From positions 1 through 64,000 of the forward strand of contig NZ_MLAJ01000010.1 in the NCBI RefSeq assembly GCF_002000485.1: a stretch of 64,000 bases of DNA. Reading direction: 5' to 3'. The translations under genes and the position numbers were made by a program. A model generated the notes under the pieces. The model was not told the DNA's origin and made no database searches. It saw nothing but the letters and a program-made list of their open reading frames with translations. The stretch is from Rodentibacter ratti. GTDB lineage: Bacteria; Pseudomonadota; Gammaproteobacteria; Enterobacterales; Pasteurellaceae. Positions 19,068 through 29,725 of this stretch are shown here, one piece after another; the first letter of the stretch is position 1, and each line of letters begins with the position of its first letter.

Positions 19068-19921
19068 TGGAAATCTCCTTCTTTCATTTTTTGTTCGATC
19101 CAACGACGGGCATTGATAATTTCCGCAATAGGTTCATCCGATTTTTCTGTCCACATTTCAATTAAAAATGCGCCACGATAATTTAATTCCGCAAGGGTTT
19201 TAAAGCAAGCGACAAAATCAACACAGCCCTCACCAAAAGGTACATCTCTAAATTGACCGGCACAGGTTTCAGTCACCTTATAAGTATCTTTTAAATGAAT
19301 AGCGGAAATCTTATCAATGCCGAGTTTGAGTTCTTCTGCAACGTTATCATTCCACGCTGAAAGATTGCCTAAATCAGGATAAACGGTAAACCAAGGGGAT
19401 TTAATAATCTCATCCCATTTTTTCCAACGGGAAATGGAACTCATAAATTTCGTATCCATAATTTCTACCGCAAGGGTCACTTGGTTACTGGCAGCGAGTT
19501 CTACTGCCCATTCCAACCCTTGCTGAAAACGTTGGATAGTACCTTCATCTTGTTCTTCATAATAAACATCATAACCTGCTAATTGGATAGTACGAATCCC
19601 CGTATCAACGGCAAATTGAATGGCTTTCTCCATAATTTCATAGGCCTTTTTACGGGTGGATTCATCACGACTACCGAAAGGAAAACGGCGATGCCCTGAT
19701 AAGCACATAGACGGAATCGTTACCCCCGTATTCACAATCGCTTTTACTAATTTTAACCGCTCTTTTTTACTCCAGTCTAAACGAGCCAAACGTTCATCCG
19801 TTTCATCAATGGATATTTCAACGAAGTCAAAACCACAAGCTTTTGCAATAGACAAGCGATCTTGCCAACTAATGTTTTTAGGTAGGGCTTTTTCATAGAT
19901 GCCGAGTTTATGTTTTCTCAC
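19061..19921 (-). CDS. ulaE: L-xylulose/L-ribulose-5-phosphate 3-epimerase UlaE
   Basis: This TIM-barrel epimerase turns L-xylulose 5-phosphate (the product of UlaD) into L-ribulose 5-phosphate, the substrate of UlaF. The 286-residue length and the start [14 protein letters not shown] match the UlaE/SgbU family, and conserved acidic residues are seen in EIMDTKFM and FLIEMWTE. It overlaps ulaF by 7 bases and lies about 100 bases downstream of ulaR on the same strand. Confidence 0.93.
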   Translation of the reverse strand: MRKHKLGIYEKALPKNISWQDRLSIAKACGFDFVEISIDETDERLARLDWSKKERLKLVKAIVNTGVTIPSMCLSGHRRFPFGSRDESTRKKAYEIMEKAIQFAVDTGIRTIQLAGYDVYYEEQDEGTIQRFQQGLEWAVELAASNQVTLAVEIMDTKFMSSISRWKKWDEIIKSPWFTVYPDLGNLSAWNDNVAEELKLGIDKISAIHLKDTYKVTETCAGQFRDVPFGEGCVDFVACFKTLAELNYRGAFLIEMWTEKSDEPIAEIINARRWIEQKMKEGDFQC

Positions 19922-20020
19922 TGAACACTCCTATCAGGGTTTGGGGATAAAATAATATGTCCGGCCGTAATGACGAACATAGTAAATATTTTTTCATTTA
20001 TAAATCTTTGTATGAGCTGA

Positions 20021-20767
20021 CTAAACCAGCATGACTGATAAACCTTTTTCTTGTAATGATTGAATAAACTCAGGTTTTGCATTTTTACCGGTAATTAATA
20101 AATCAATATCTTGTAACTTGGTAAATAACATACCGACTTGTTGTCCCAATTTTGTACTATCCAGTAATACCACATATTTACCCGCTCTTGCAGATAAGCG
20201 TTGTTCTGAATTAGCAATGATCATATCGGTTTTATACAAACCTTCAGTGGTAAAACCTTTTCCACTGGTAAACATCATATTGGCTGCATAAGGGCTTTCG
20301 TTTTGATTAAGAGAAAGGGTAATCGCCTTATTTCGGTTATACTGCCCCCCCATAATCACAATATCTTCATGATTATTTTCAATCAATTTATTAGCAAGAG
20401 GAATAAAGTTTGTGATGATTTGCAATTTTCTTCCACATAAATGCTCACCCAACATTTGCATGGTTGAGCCACAAGTTAAAATAACGGAATCACCTTCTTG
20501 ACATAATTGGCTTGCGGCTTGAGCAATACGCTGCTTTTCATCAATATTATTGATTGTCGCACTATATCTATAGTCTAGCGGAGAGGACTGTATTGATTCT
20601 GCACCATTACGTACTTTCTTTAATCGACCTTGTTGGGCTAATTTATTAATATCTCGTCTTGCTGTTGCAGGTGAAATCTCAAGTTGTTCAACAATTTCTG
20701 TGGTAGAAAGTGCCTTTTTCTCAAGTAACAATTGTAAAAGCCGTCTGTGACGGTAATTTTCGTTCAT
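20021..20767 (-). CDS. ulaR: DeoR-family repressor UlaR
   Basis: A 248-residue DeoR-type regulator: N-terminal helix-turn-helix (residues 5-58, with ISPATARRDINKL as recognition region) and a C-terminal sugar-phosphate sensor. The stretch MFTSGKGFTTEGLYKTDM is near-identical in kind to E. coli UlaR, which represses ula genes and is released by L-ascorbate 6-phosphate. In E. coli ulaR lies next to ulaG; here it lies between ulaG and ulaE on the same strand, so the repressor is embedded in its own regulon. A bidirectional hairpin at 20816-20839 separates it from ulaG. Confidence 0.92.
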   Translation of the reverse strand: MNENYRHRRLLQLLLEKKALSTTEIVEQLEISPATARRDINKLAQQGRLKKVRNGAESIQSSPLDYRYSATINNIDEKQRIAQAASQLCQEGDSVILTCGSTMQMLGEHLCGRKLQIITNFIPLANKLIENNHEDIVIMGGQYNRNKAITLSLNQNESPYAANMMFTSGKGFTTEGLYKTDMIIANSEQRLSARAGKYVVLLDSTKLGQQVGMLFTKLQDIDLLITGKNAKPEFIQSLQEKGLSVMLV

Positions 20768-20810
20768 TATATTTTCCTTGCTATTTCTCTGATGCTAATA
20801 ATGAACAAAA

Positions 20811-20846
20811 AACGAGCCACCTTCAAGTAAAAAGGTGGCTTTTTTT
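20811..20846. terminator. Bidirectional hairpin between ulaG and ulaR
   Basis: GCCACCTT (20816-20823) pairs with AAGGTGGC (20832-20839), with T-runs on both strands. On the minus strand it should end or reduce the ulaG message before ulaR. Confidence 0.75.
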
Positions 20847-20847
20847 G

Positions 20848-21939
20848 TTATAACATTGATTTGAATTGAATATTCGGTTCGTGTTCAAAACAATCATCAA
20901 AACCACGAGGGTGATGATATTCAATTAAATCTTTATCACGTGGATAAACATACTTACCGCCCACTTCCCAAATAAACGGATGGAACTTATATTGCAAACG
21001 TTCTTTGCGCATTTTCCATAATTGGATAATCTCATCGGTGCTTGCCATAAAGTTCGTCCAAATATCGTGATGAACAGGAATAATCACTTTGCAACGTAAG
21101 CTTTCCGCCATACGTAATAAATCAACAGAAGTCATCTTATCGGCGATACCAACCGGATTTTCACCATAGTTGTTAAGGGCAACATCAATATCAAATTGTT
21201 TACCATGTTTAGCAAATTGAATGGAGAAATGAGAGTCTGCACCGTGATAAATATTACCACCCGGTGTTTTAAACACATAGTTTACTGCTTTACGTCCCAT
21301 TTCTTCATCTGACGGGCAAAGGCCGGCCAATTCACCGCCTTGTTCTTCTGCTCCTTCAACCGGTAAAGTTACCAAACAAGTGCGGTCAAAAGAATCAAGG
21401 GCATGGATTTCCACATCTTTTAATTTCACTACATCGCCCGGTTTAACAATAATAATACGTTCTTCAGGCACACCCCATTTTTTCCATAATTCCGCACAGT
21501 GCCAAGGGCCCACAAATTTCACGTGATCAAGTTTTGGATTATTGACAATTGCCGCTGCCACATTCACATCAATATGATCGCTATGGTAGTGCGAAGCAAG
21601 AATAAAATCTACTTCGTTAATTGCAAACGGATCTAACACCATTGGGGCTGCACGTAAGTTAGGTTGCAATTTACGCACACCGGCCATATTTGCCATTTGG
21701 TGACCACGCACCATATCTTTCACTTTCTTCGTGCTTTTACCACGACCACACCATAAATCCATACAAAGATTCGCGCCACCCGGTGTCTTGATCCAAACCC
21801 CTACGCAACCTAGCCACCACATGGCGAAATTGCCTTCAGGTACAACTTCTTGTTCAATTTCTTCATTTAACCAAGTTCCCCATTCAGGAAAAGTAGAAAG
21901 AATCCAACTTTCACGGGTAATTTCTTGAATTTTGCTCAT
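20848..21939 (-). CDS. ulaG: L-ascorbate-6-phosphate lactonase UlaG
   Basis: UlaG opens the lactone ring of imported L-ascorbate 6-phosphate to 3-keto-L-gulonate 6-phosphate. It is a metallo-beta-lactamase fold; the metal motif [11 protein letters not shown] holds the H-x-H-x-D-H residues. The start [21 protein letters not shown] is the canonical UlaG N-terminus and AAGGAG precedes its ATG at 21939, giving 363 residues; an 11-codon upstream extension has no ribosome site. It is transcribed divergently from the PTS genes across a 353-base control region. Confidence 0.96.
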   Translation of the reverse strand: MSKIQEITRESWILSTFPEWGTWLNEEIEQEVVPEGNFAMWWLGCVGVWIKTPGGANLCMDLWCGRGKSTKKVKDMVRGHQMANMAGVRKLQPNLRAAPMVLDPFAINEVDFILASHYHSDHIDVNVAAAIVNNPKLDHVKFVGPWHCAELWKKWGVPEERIIIVKPGDVVKLKDVEIHALDSFDRTCLVTLPVEGAEEQGGELAGLCPSDEEMGRKAVNYVFKTPGGNIYHGADSHFSIQFAKHGKQFDIDVALNNYGENPVGIADKMTSVDLLRMAESLRCKVIIPVHHDIWTNFMASTDEIIQLWKMRKERLQYKFHPFIWEVGGKYVYPRDKDLIEYHHPRGFDDCFEHEPNIQFKSML

Positions 21940-21974
21940 TTTTAACTCCTTTTGCTCAGAAAAAATAATCAAAA

Positions 21975-21994
21975 CAAATCATATCAAATCATTT
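21975..21994. promoter_or_regulatory. Tandem 10-base repeat over the ulaG -10, possible UlaR operator
   Basis: CAAATCATAT is followed directly by CAAATCATTT (9 of 10 identical) and covers the ulaG -10 box. Direct repeats near one helical turn are the kind of site DeoR-family repressors use; the link to UlaR is inference. Confidence 0.35.
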
Positions 21995-22145
21995 TATTTT
22001 GTAAAATGTTTTTTACGTAATTTGCGTTCAAGATCTAAATTATTTTTTCTTATAACAGAAAGCATTCTTATAACACCTCAATAAACCTAAAATTATCAAA
22101 GGTTTTATGAGAAACAAAATATCTACCAACATGATAAAAATAAAA

Positions 22146-22161
22146 TGTGACATCGCTCACA
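22146..22161 (+). promoter_or_regulatory. CRP-cAMP binding site
   Basis: TGTGA-CATCGC-TCACA is a perfect match to both half-sites of the CRP consensus. Its centre is about 60 bases before the predicted ulaA transcription start, a class I activation position. It predicts catabolite control of the ascorbate PTS. Confidence 0.85.
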
Positions 22162-22292
22162 ATTATTCAAATTAAATCTTTTTTAATCAAAAATAATTGC
22201 TATTATTTGCGCGATTTCTTTTTCGAGATGATTCGGAATAGATTCAAACACTCAGTATTTTCCATTTAATCAAGGTCAACAGAGGTTCTGTT

Positions 22293-24104
22293 ATGGAAAC
22301 GTTATTAGATCTATTTATTGTTTTTAGGGATCAGGTTCTTAATAAAGCACCGCTATTATTAGGTATTGTTGCCTGTATTGGCTATATTCTTCTACGTAAG
22401 GATACAACAACCATTATTAAAGGAACGATTAAAACGATTGTTGGTTTTATGCTCGTTCAGGTAGGGGCCGGTGAATTAGTAAAAGGTTTTAAACCAATCA
22501 TTGAAAAATTATCCGAATATCACGGTTTAACCGGCGCAGTAATTGACCCATACACCAGTATGCAAGCCACCATTGAAACTATGGCGGACAATTATGCATG
22601 GGTGGGTTATGCCGTCCTACTCGCATTAGCATTAAACATTTTGCTGGTGGTATTCAGACGCTTTACCGGTATTCGCACGATTATGCTTACCGGACATATT
22701 ATGTTCCAACAAGCTGGTTTGGTTGCCGTATTCTATATGCTCATTGGTGCATCGATGATAGAAACCATCATCTATACGGCAATCATCATGGCACTATACT
22801 GGGGAATTTCCTCTAACATTATGTATAAACCGACTCAAGCCGTAACCGGTGGAGCCGGTTTTTCTATCGGTCACCAACAACAAATCGCCTCTTGGATTGC
22901 GGTTCAACTCGCACCAAAACTCGGTAATAAAGAAGACAGCGTTGATAATATGAAATTGCCAAAATGGCTCCATATTTTCCACGATAGTATCTCTGCGACC
23001 GTATTGGTGATGACCGTATTCTTCGGCATTATCCTACTTTCTTTCGGCTTAGATAATCTGCAAACAATGGCAGGCAAAACACATTGGACAATTTATATTT
23101 TCGAGACCGGATTAAAATTTGCCGTTGCCATTCAAGTGATTGTTATCGGGGTTCGGATGTTTGTTGCCGAATTATCCGAGGCCTTCAAAGGAATTTCCGA
23201 GCGTGTCATTCCTAATGCGGTTTTAGCCATTGACTGTGCGGCGATTTATGCTTTCTCACCAAATGCCATGGTATTCGGTTTTATGTGGGGGGCAATCGGT
23301 CAATTCGTTGCTGTCGGTCTATTACTTGGTTTTGATGCTTCTGTGTTAATCATTCCGGGATTCATCCCAATGTTCTTCTCCAATGCGACCATCGGTGTAT
23401 TTGCCAACCATTTCGGTGGCTGGCGTGCCGTGATGAAAATCTGTTTCGTGATGGGGATCATTGAAGTATTGGGCTCAGCATGGGTTATCCACTTACTCTC
23501 AACCCAAGGGGCAACCTTTAACGGTTGGATGGGCATGGCTGACTGGGCATTATTCTTCCCGCCAATATTACAGGGTATCGTCAGTATTCCGTTCTTCTTC
23601 TTTGTTATCTTAGCGGCGGCATTCACTTATATGGCATTTGCTGCGAAAAAATTGCGTGCTGCTGAAGCAGCGGCTGCAGCGGCAGGTAAAACCCTTGAAC
23701 AAATGGATGGCTATGGCGTGGATGAAGGCGAGGAAGAAATTGTTTCCCAAGAACAAGCCGCTCAAAGTGCGGTCAAAAATGACGATGTTTCCGATGATAC
23801 GGTTAAACCGGTTCGTATTCTTGCGGTCTGTGGATCCGGCCAAGGTTCTTCAATGATGATGAAAATGAAGATCAAAGGCTATTTAGATAAACGTGGTATT
23901 CCAAACATTATGGATTCTTGTGCGGTAACCGACTACAAAGGGAAATTAGATAGTACGGATATTATTGTTTCGTCTAAACATTTATCCGGTGAAATTCAAG
24001 TGGGCGAAGGTAAATTTGTATTAGGTGTACAAAATATGCTTAACCCGAACTCTTTTGGCGATGAATTAATCGAATTGATTAACAAATTCCAAAATAATAA
24101 ATAA
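22293..24104 (+). CDS. ulaA: Fused ascorbate PTS permease IIC-IIB (UlaA-UlaB)
   Basis: This 603-residue protein joins two parts that E. coli makes separately. Residues 1 to about 455 are the UlaA-type IIC permease with roughly eleven hydrophobic segments. Residues about 456-510 are an alanine/glutamate-rich linker. Residues about 511-603 are the IIB domain, with the phosphocysteine in [10 protein letters not shown]. The protein imports L-ascorbate as L-ascorbate 6-phosphate. An uptake sequence (core 23765-23773) is read in frame in the linker as Q-S-A-V-K at residues 491-495. The start ATG has GAGG upstream. ulaC and ulaD follow, each after an inverted uptake pair. Confidence 0.93.
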   Translation: METLLDLFIVFRDQVLNKAPLLLGIVACIGYILLRKDTTTIIKGTIKTIVGFMLVQVGAGELVKGFKPIIEKLSEYHGLTGAVIDPYTSMQATIETMADNYAWVGYAVLLALALNILLVVFRRFTGIRTIMLTGHIMFQQAGLVAVFYMLIGASMIETIIYTAIIMALYWGISSNIMYKPTQAVTGGAGFSIGHQQQIASWIAVQLAPKLGNKEDSVDNMKLPKWLHIFHDSISATVLVMTVFFGIILLSFGLDNLQTMAGKTHWTIYIFETGLKFAVAIQVIVIGVRMFVAELSEAFKGISERVIPNAVLAIDCAAIYAFSPNAMVFGFMWGAIGQFVAVGLLLGFDASVLIIPGFIPMFFSNATIGVFANHFGGWRAVMKICFVMGIIEVLGSAWVIHLLSTQGATFNGWMGMADWALFFPPILQGIVSIPFFFFVILAAAFTYMAFAAKKLRAAEAAAAAAGKTLEQMDGYGVDEGEEEIVSQEQAAQSAVKNDDVSDDTVKPVRILAVCGSGQGSSMMMKMKIKGYLDKRGIPNIMDSCAVTDYKGKLDSTDIIVSSKHLSGEIQVGEGKFVLGVQNMLNPNSFGDELIELINKFQNNK

Positions 24105-24112
24105 TCACCCAT

Positions 24113-24150
24113 AAAGTGCGGTTGATTTTCAGTGAAAATTTACCGCACTG
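24113..24150 (+). repeat. Inverted uptake-sequence pair between ulaA and ulaC
   Basis: AAAGTGCGGT (24113-24122) and ACCGCACT (24142-24149) can pair. No T-run follows, so this is probably a processing or stability hairpin inside the operon rather than a terminator. Confidence 0.6.
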
Positions 24151-24180
24151 CTTTCATACTACATAATTAAGGACATTAAT

Positions 24181-24648
24181 ATGTTAAAAGAATCGCTTAT
24201 CGCTAACAATTCCATTAAACTCAACCAAACCGCCGCAGATTGGAAAGCAGCGATCAAAATCGGTACGGATTTATTAGAGGCTTCAGGCGCGATTGAACCC
24301 CGTTATTACGATACCATTATCAGCAATATTGAAAAAATGGGGCCTTACATTATTCTCGCGCCGGGTCTTGCCATGCCTCATGCCCGTCCGGAGGAAGGGG
24401 TAATTAAAACCGCATTTGCCTTAGTTACCTTAAAAGAACCCATTTATTTCGACGGCGAAGATGATCCGATTTATGTATTAATTACCCTCGCCGGTAGCGA
24501 TTCCGATCAGCATATGCAAGGCTTAATGGAAATTACCCAAGTCCTTGATGATCCGGACAGTGATGACGGTGTGGATTTAAACCGTTTCCGCAACTGCAAC
24601 AGCGCAGATGAAGTCTATGCCGCCATCGATAAAGCATTAAACGGTTAA
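24181..24648 (+). CDS. ulaC: Ascorbate PTS IIA component UlaC
   Basis: A 155-residue IIA protein of the mannitol/fructose/nitrogen fold that accepts phosphate from HPr and passes it to the IIB domain of the fused permease. The active-site histidine is H68 in LAMPHARPEEG, intact here, in contrast to the PtsN paralogue of this window. Length equals E. coli UlaC (154). It follows the permease gene by 76 bases and precedes ulaD. Confidence 0.94.
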   Translation: MLKESLIANNSIKLNQTAADWKAAIKIGTDLLEASGAIEPRYYDTIISNIEKMGPYIILAPGLAMPHARPEEGVIKTAFALVTLKEPIYFDGEDDPIYVLITLAGSDSDQHMQGLMEITQVLDDPDSDDGVDLNRFRNCNSADEVYAAIDKALNG

Positions 24649-24660
24649 TCTTATTTAACT

Positions 24661-24690
24661 AAAAGTGCGGTCAAAATCAACCGCACTTTC
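24661..24690 (+). repeat. Inverted uptake-sequence pair between ulaC and ulaD
   Basis: AAAGTGCGGT (24662-24671) pairs with ACCGCACTTT (24680-24689). The following CTCCC gives no T-run; partial attenuation of ulaD is possible. Confidence 0.6.
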
Positions 24691-24723
24691 TCCCATTTCA
24701 ATTTAACAGAAGGAATAATCACT

Positions 24724-25404
24724 ATGTCCAAACCGCTATTACAAATCGCCCTTGATTCTCTCTCTTTAGAAAAAGCCGTCGCTGATGCCAAACAAGCGGA
24801 AAATCTCGTCGAAATTATTGAAGTCGGCACAATCCTAGCCTGTGCAGAAGGAATGAAAGCGGTTAGCACCTTGCGTGCGTTACACCCAAATCACATTATT
24901 GTGTGTGATTTAAAAACCACAGACGGTGGCGCCATCTTAGCAAAAATGGCATTTGAAGCAGGCGCAGACTGGCTAACAGTTTCTGCCGCCGCACACCCTG
25001 CAACCAAAGCGGCTTGTAAAAAAGTCGCAGATGAATTCAATGCCGCCCACCCTGAATTAAAAGTGAAAAAAGAAATTCAAATTGAGATCTATGGTAACTG
25101 GACTGTCGAAAAAGATGCCAAAGAATGGGTTGAGTTAGGCGTCACACAAGCAATCTATCACCGTTCACGCGATGCCGAATTAGCCGGTAAAGGTTGGACA
25201 TCGGAAGATGTTGAATTAATGAAAAAATTATCTGCTTTAGGACTTGAGCTATCCATCACCGGAGGCATTGTGCCGGAAGATATTCATTTATTCAAAGAGA
25301 TCAAAAATGCTAAAGCCTTTATTGCCGGCAGAGCATTAGTCGGAGAAAAAGGCAAAGCAACCGCAGAAGCCATTCGGGCGGAGATTGACAAATATTGGGC
25401 ATAA
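24724..25404 (+). CDS. ulaD: 3-keto-L-gulonate-6-phosphate decarboxylase UlaD
   Basis: UlaD decarboxylates 3-keto-L-gulonate 6-phosphate to L-xylulose 5-phosphate, linking UlaG to UlaE. It belongs to the orotidine-5'-phosphate decarboxylase suprafamily; the catalytic DLKTTDGG segment near residues 61-68 and the phosphate-binding GGIVPED and AGRALVG segments are visible. At 226 residues it is about ten longer than E. coli UlaD. AGAAGGA precedes the ATG. It is last in the plus-strand part of the island and ends in a strong terminator. Confidence 0.95.
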   Translation: MSKPLLQIALDSLSLEKAVADAKQAENLVEIIEVGTILACAEGMKAVSTLRALHPNHIIVCDLKTTDGGAILAKMAFEAGADWLTVSAAAHPATKAACKKVADEFNAAHPELKVKKEIQIEIYGNWTVEKDAKEWVELGVTQAIYHRSRDAELAGKGWTSEDVELMKKLSALGLELSITGGIVPEDIHLFKEIKNAKAFIAGRALVGEKGKATAEAIRAEIDKYWA

Positions 25405-25420
25405 TTAATCTTTAAACAAA

Positions 25421-25456
25421 AATCGGATAAACCTTGAGGTTTTATCCGATTTTTTA
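25421..25456 (+). terminator. Intrinsic terminator of ulaD
   Basis: ATCGGATAAA-CC (25422-25433) pairs with GG-TTTTATCCGAT (25438-25450), loop TTGA, one bulge, then six T. Confidence 0.85.
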
Positions 25457-25508
25457 TCAATTAATTTAAGATTATAAATTTAAGACAATGAAATCCAACG
25501 GAAAAATT

Positions 25509-25548
25509 AACCGCACTTTTCATTAAACAAAAAGTGCGGTTGTTTTTT
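25509..25548. terminator. Inverted uptake-sequence terminator of tldD
   Basis: AACCGCACTTTT (25509-25520) pairs with AAAAGTGCGGTT (25530-25541). T-rich sequence follows on both strands, so it can end tldD on the minus strand and any read-through from ulaD. Confidence 0.75.
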
Positions 25549-25552
25549 AGCA

Positions 25553-27001
25553 TTAATTTGTACCGCCTACGGTGATTTCATCAATCTTCAATGCCGGTTG
25601 TCCTACGCCGACCGGCACACTTTGTCCGTCTTTACCACAAACCCCAATGCCTAAATCCAACTCGGTTTTATCGGCAACCATAGAGATTTTTTGCATCACC
25701 TCAATGCCGCTCCCGATTAACGTTGCCCCTTTTACCGGCTTGGTAATTTTCCCTTTTTCAATCAGATAAGCCTCAGAGGTGGAAAACACAAATTTACCAG
25801 AAGTAATATCCACTTGTCCCCCACCAAAGTGCGGCGCATAAACGCCGTGATCCACCGACGCGATCAAATCCTCAAATTGACTCTGCCCCGCCAGCATATA
25901 AGTATTGGTCATGCGTGGCATCGGTAAATGGGCGTAAGACTCACGACGACCGTTTCCGGTAGGCTTCACGCCCATTAAACGGGCATTCATTTTATCTTGC
26001 ATATAGCCTTGCAAAATACCGTCTTTAATCAGCACGTTACATTGACTTGGAACCCCTTCATCATCAATAGTGAGCGAGCCTCGGCGGTTAGCGAGCGTGC
26101 CGTCATCCACAATGGTACAAAGTGGAGAGGTGACTAATTCACCAATTTTCCCGGTAAATAAAGAACTTTCCTTACGATTAAAATCACCTTCCAAACCATG
26201 CCCTACCGCTTCGTGCAATAGCACACCCGGCCACCCTGCGCCTAACACAACGGGCATAAGTCCTGCCGGTGCTGCCACCGTACTGAGATTAACCAATGCT
26301 TGGCGAACGGCTTCTTTCGCAAAATTGACCGCCCGAATATCGCCATCAACCGTTTCAAAGAACCAATCCAATCCAAAACGTCCACCGGAACCACAACTTC
26401 CCCGCTCACGTTTTCCATTTTCTTCCACTAATACAGAAATGGACAAACGAACAAGCGGTCGAATATCTGCCGCTAATGTTCCGTCTGTTGCCATCACCAA
26501 CACTTCTTCGTAAACTGCACTTAAACCGGCAGAAACACGGGTGACACGAGGATCTTCCGCCCGAGCGGTACGATCAACTAAATGTAATAATTCAATTTTC
26601 TTCTCTTTAGAAAGGCTATCCAACGGATTAATGGCAGCATAACGCATAGTAGGGTTTGCGATGTTAAGCGCATTTGGCACAATAATATTGCCTTGTTTGC
26701 TTTGTGCAATGCCTTTCACCGCATTGGCACATTGTTGTAGCGAGGCAAGGGTGATCTGATCCGAGTAAGCAAAACCGGTTTTCTCACCGGATACTGCTCG
26801 TACCCCTACCCCACGATCAATGTGAAAACCGCCCTCTTTAATAATACCGTCTTCCAACACCCAATTTTCATCTTGGCTAAGCTGAAAATATAAATCCGCA
26901 TAATCAATATTACGGTGCGACATTAAATCAAAAATATTTAATAATTCTTTGGTGGATAAATGGCTTGGGGTCAATAATGTATTTGAAACTTGGTTTAGCA
27001 T
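25553..27001 (-). CDS. tldD: Metalloprotease TldD
   Basis: TldD forms a heterodimeric metalloprotease with TldE/PmbA (43149-44504 in this window), which trims unfolded peptides and in E. coli processes microcin B17 and CcdA. The zinc site HEAVGH is present, followed by the long conserved region ending in VGVGQPALK. Starting at the ATG at 27001, which has GGAG six bases before it, gives 482 residues (E. coli 481); eleven more codons upstream are open but lack a better ribosome site. The two subunits are encoded far apart, as is common. Confidence 0.95.
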   Translation of the reverse strand: MLNQVSNTLLTPSHLSTKELLNIFDLMSHRNIDYADLYFQLSQDENWVLEDGIIKEGGFHIDRGVGVRAVSGEKTGFAYSDQITLASLQQCANAVKGIAQSKQGNIIVPNALNIANPTMRYAAINPLDSLSKEKKIELLHLVDRTARAEDPRVTRVSAGLSAVYEEVLVMATDGTLAADIRPLVRLSISVLVEENGKRERGSCGSGGRFGLDWFFETVDGDIRAVNFAKEAVRQALVNLSTVAAPAGLMPVVLGAGWPGVLLHEAVGHGLEGDFNRKESSLFTGKIGELVTSPLCTIVDDGTLANRRGSLTIDDEGVPSQCNVLIKDGILQGYMQDKMNARLMGVKPTGNGRRESYAHLPMPRMTNTYMLAGQSQFEDLIASVDHGVYAPHFGGGQVDITSGKFVFSTSEAYLIEKGKITKPVKGATLIGSGIEVMQKISMVADKTELDLGIGVCGKDGQSVPVGVGQPALKIDEITVGGTN

Positions 27002-27078
27002 TTGTTCTCCGATATTCATAAAATTCTTTGTCATCTCCCGCTTAATTCCTACAATAAAAAGGAAAATTTGGGGGAAAT

Positions 27079-27927
27079 CTAGTTAAAATGATCCAATCCA
27101 AACTGGTATAAAGCATTTTTCTTATAACCATATAATTCCGCCACAATCGCTGCCGCTTTTTTAAGGGGTAATTCTTGTGCAATTAGGGTTAAGGCTTTAA
27201 TCGCTTGAGGTGAAAACTCCGCCTCATGTTCCTGTTTAGCTTGACCTTCTACGATCAATACCATTTCGCCTTTGGTTCGATTTGGATCTTCAGCCAACCA
27301 TTGGCATAAATTTTTCACCGTATTGCCTACAATGGTTTCCCAGGTTTTCGTGATTTCACGGGCAAGCACCACATAACGGTCTTCACCCAGTACATCTTGC
27401 ATATCTGCAAGGGTATCCAAAATGCGATGGGTAGATTCATAAAAAATTAACGTGCGCGCTTCTTTTGCCACACTTTCTAATTTATCTCTGCGGGCTTTGC
27501 TTTTCGCCGGCAAAAAACCTTCGAAACAAAAACGATCGGAGGCAATACCGGAAGCACAAAGTGCAGTAATTGCGGCACAAGCCCCCGGCAGAGGTACGAC
27601 ACGGATCCCCGCTTCTCGGCATTGACGGACTAAGTGAAACCCGGGATCACTAATTAAAGGGGTACCGGCATCTGAAATCAATGCAATATTCACGCCTTGT
27701 TTCAATTTTTCCACCAAAACCGCCGCTTTTTCTTGTTCGTTATGATCATGCAACGCAAAAAAAGGTTTCTTAATGCCATAGTGACTGAGCAATAAACCAC
27801 TGTGGCGTGTATCTTCTGCTGCAATTAAATCCACTTTGGAAAAGGTTTCCAAAGCACGTTGAGTAATATCTTGCAGATTGCCAATCGGTGTCGCCACAAT
27901 ATATAAAATTCCGGTTACATTATTCAT
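27079..27927 (-). CDS. rsmI: 16S rRNA (cytidine-1402-2'-O)-methyltransferase RsmI
   Basis: RsmI methylates the ribose of C1402 in the decoding centre of 16S rRNA. The tetrapyrrole-methylase fold is shown by the start [15 protein letters not shown], the [10 protein letters not shown] segment and the glycine-rich [14 protein letters not shown] (about residues 83-96). Length 282 is normal. It is transcribed divergently from lpoA with a 74-base gap, the same arrangement as yraL-yraM in E. coli. Confidence 0.95.
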   Translation of the reverse strand: MNNVTGILYIVATPIGNLQDITQRALETFSKVDLIAAEDTRHSGLLLSHYGIKKPFFALHDHNEQEKAAVLVEKLKQGVNIALISDAGTPLISDPGFHLVRQCREAGIRVVPLPGACAAITALCASGIASDRFCFEGFLPAKSKARRDKLESVAKEARTLIFYESTHRILDTLADMQDVLGEDRYVVLAREITKTWETIVGNTVKNLCQWLAEDPNRTKGEMVLIVEGQAKQEHEAEFSPQAIKALTLIAQELPLKKAAAIVAELYGYKKNALYQFGLDHFN

Positions 27928-28001
27928 TTTGTTTGCTTTTAAGGTTTGAGATAAGTAAGATCACTCCATTATTGACTCATTCATCACGGAGCAAAGCGAA
28001 T

Positions 28002-29723
28002 ATGTCTATTCTATTACAAGGCGCAGGTTTTAAAAAACGTTTAATGCCAATTTTATTATCCGTCGCATTGGCCGGCTGTTCCAATTTATTTGGCAGCAGC
28101 TTTACCGAAACACTTCAACGTGATGCCAATGCCAGTTCTGAATTTTATATGAACAAATTGGAACAAACACAAAGTATTGAAGATAAAGAAACCTATAAAT
28201 TACTCGCTGCACGCGCATTTATTGCAGAGAACAAAATCGCTCAATCTGAGGCAATATTATCCGAATTAGGCGAATTAAATGATGCACAAAAACTTGATCG
28301 CACATTAATTGAAGCCCGCCTTTCAGCCGCTAAAGGAGCAAATGAAGTCGCAGAAAGCCAATTGCGTTTGATCGATTTAAATAAACTCAGTCGCTCTCAA
28401 AAATCCCGCTATTATGAAACACAGGCAACTATTTTTGAAAATCGTAAAGATGTGATTGAAGCCGTGAAATCTCACATCAAAATGGACGAAAATCTCACTG
28501 ATGTACAACGTCGCCAAAACAACGTAGATAAAACTTGGGCGTTATTACGTTCGGCAAATACAGGCGTGATCAACAATGCATCGGATGACGGCAACGTAGC
28601 ACTAGGCGGTTGGCTTACTTTAATTAAAGCCTACAACGATAATATTCGTCAGCCTGTGCAATTAAGTCAAGCCTTACAAAATTGGAAAAGCGCTTATCCA
28701 AATCATGCTGCGGCCACTCTTTTCCCAAAAGAATTACAAAGTTTGTTAAATTTCCAACAAACTAATCTTGCACAAATTGGTTTAGTCTTGCCTGTCAGTG
28801 GTGATGGTCAAATTTTAGGTAACACCATTTTATCCGGTTTTAACGATGCCAAAGGAAATTCCACGATTCCGGTGCAAATTTTTGATTCATCCAGCAACTC
28901 TATTAACGATATTATCGCTCAAGCCAAACAAGCGGGGGTGAAAGCCTTAGTAGGGCCACTGTTAAAACAAAATGTCGAGTCAATCATTAACAACCCTGTA
29001 TCAGTGCAAGGTATGGATGTACTAGCATTAAACGCAACGCCAAATGCTCGTGCAATTAATCAAATGTGTTACTACGGTTTATCACCGGAAGATGAAGCGG
29101 AATCAGCGGCAACCAAAATGTGGAATGATGGAGTACGTAACCCTGTTGTTGCGATGCCACAAAATGACTTAGGTCAGCGTGTCGGTAATGCCTTTAATGT
29201 TCGTTGGCAGCAATTGGCCTCAACGGATGCCAATATTCGCTACTATAATTTACCGGCGGATGTGCCTTATTTCTTCCAAGAAAATGCGTCAAATTCAACT
29301 GCACTTTATGCGGTTGCTAATCCTGAAGAATTGGCAGAAATCAAAGGTTATCTTACAAATAATGCGCCAAATTTAAAAATCTATGCAAGTTCGCGCGCTA
29401 ACTCCGCAAGCAATTCTGCCGAATATATAACACAAATGAACGGTGTGCAGTTCAGCGATATTCCATTTTTCAAAGAGTCAACATCCGCACAATATCAAAA
29501 AGTGGCGGGTTCAACCGGTGGTGAATATCAGCTAATGCGTTTGTACGCAATGGGTGCGGATGCGTGGTTGTTAATCAATCATTTCAATGAATTACGCCAA
29601 GTGCCGGGCTATCAGTTAAGCGGTTTAACCGGCGTGTTAAGTGCCGGACCGAATTGTAATGTAGAACGTGATATGACTTGGTTCCAATACCAAGACGGTA
29701 ATGTCGTACCGGTAGCTAACTAA
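28002..29723 (+). CDS. lpoA: Outer-membrane lipoprotein LpoA, activator of PBP1a
   Basis: LpoA is anchored in the outer membrane and reaches across the periplasm to stimulate the peptidoglycan synthase PBP1a. The lipobox LAGC places the acylated cysteine at C26 from the ATG at 28002; this start gives 573 residues, matching H. influenzae LpoA. Residues about 30-250 are helical TPR-like repeats and about 255-570 form a periplasmic-binding-protein-like fold starting at [10 protein letters not shown]. The frame is open for 38 codons upstream but that part would overlap the rsmI start and hide the signal sequence. Confidence 0.95.
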   Translation: MSILLQGAGFKKRLMPILLSVALAGCSNLFGSSFTETLQRDANASSEFYMNKLEQTQSIEDKETYKLLAARAFIAENKIAQSEAILSELGELNDAQKLDRTLIEARLSAAKGANEVAESQLRLIDLNKLSRSQKSRYYETQATIFENRKDVIEAVKSHIKMDENLTDVQRRQNNVDKTWALLRSANTGVINNASDDGNVALGGWLTLIKAYNDNIRQPVQLSQALQNWKSAYPNHAAATLFPKELQSLLNFQQTNLAQIGLVLPVSGDGQILGNTILSGFNDAKGNSTIPVQIFDSSSNSINDIIAQAKQAGVKALVGPLLKQNVESIINNPVSVQGMDVLALNATPNARAINQMCYYGLSPEDEAESAATKMWNDGVRNPVVAMPQNDLGQRVGNAFNVRWQQLASTDANIRYYNLPADVPYFFQENASNSTALYAVANPEELAEIKGYLTNNAPNLKIYASSRANSASNSAEYITQMNGVQFSDIPFFKESTSAQYQKVAGSTGGEYQLMRLYAMGADAWLLINHFNELRQVPGYQLSGLTGVLSAGPNCNVERDMTWFQYQDGNVVPVAN

Positions 29724-29725
29724 TT

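Larger units (their letters stand above)
21940..22292. promoter_or_regulatory. Divergent control region of the ula island
   Basis: This gap holds, from the ulaG side, a promoter (-10 TATGAT minus 21978-21983, -35 TTTACA minus 22000-22005, 16-base spacer), a tandem repeat overlapping that -10, an AT-rich middle without a recognised element, a CRP site at 22146-22161, and a -10-like TATTAT at 22201-22206 for ulaA about 90 bases from its start. Confidence 0.6.

Noticed and set aside
23300-23626. 108-codon minus-strand frame
   Set aside because: It is antisense inside the IIC part of the ascorbate PTS gene and has no family features.
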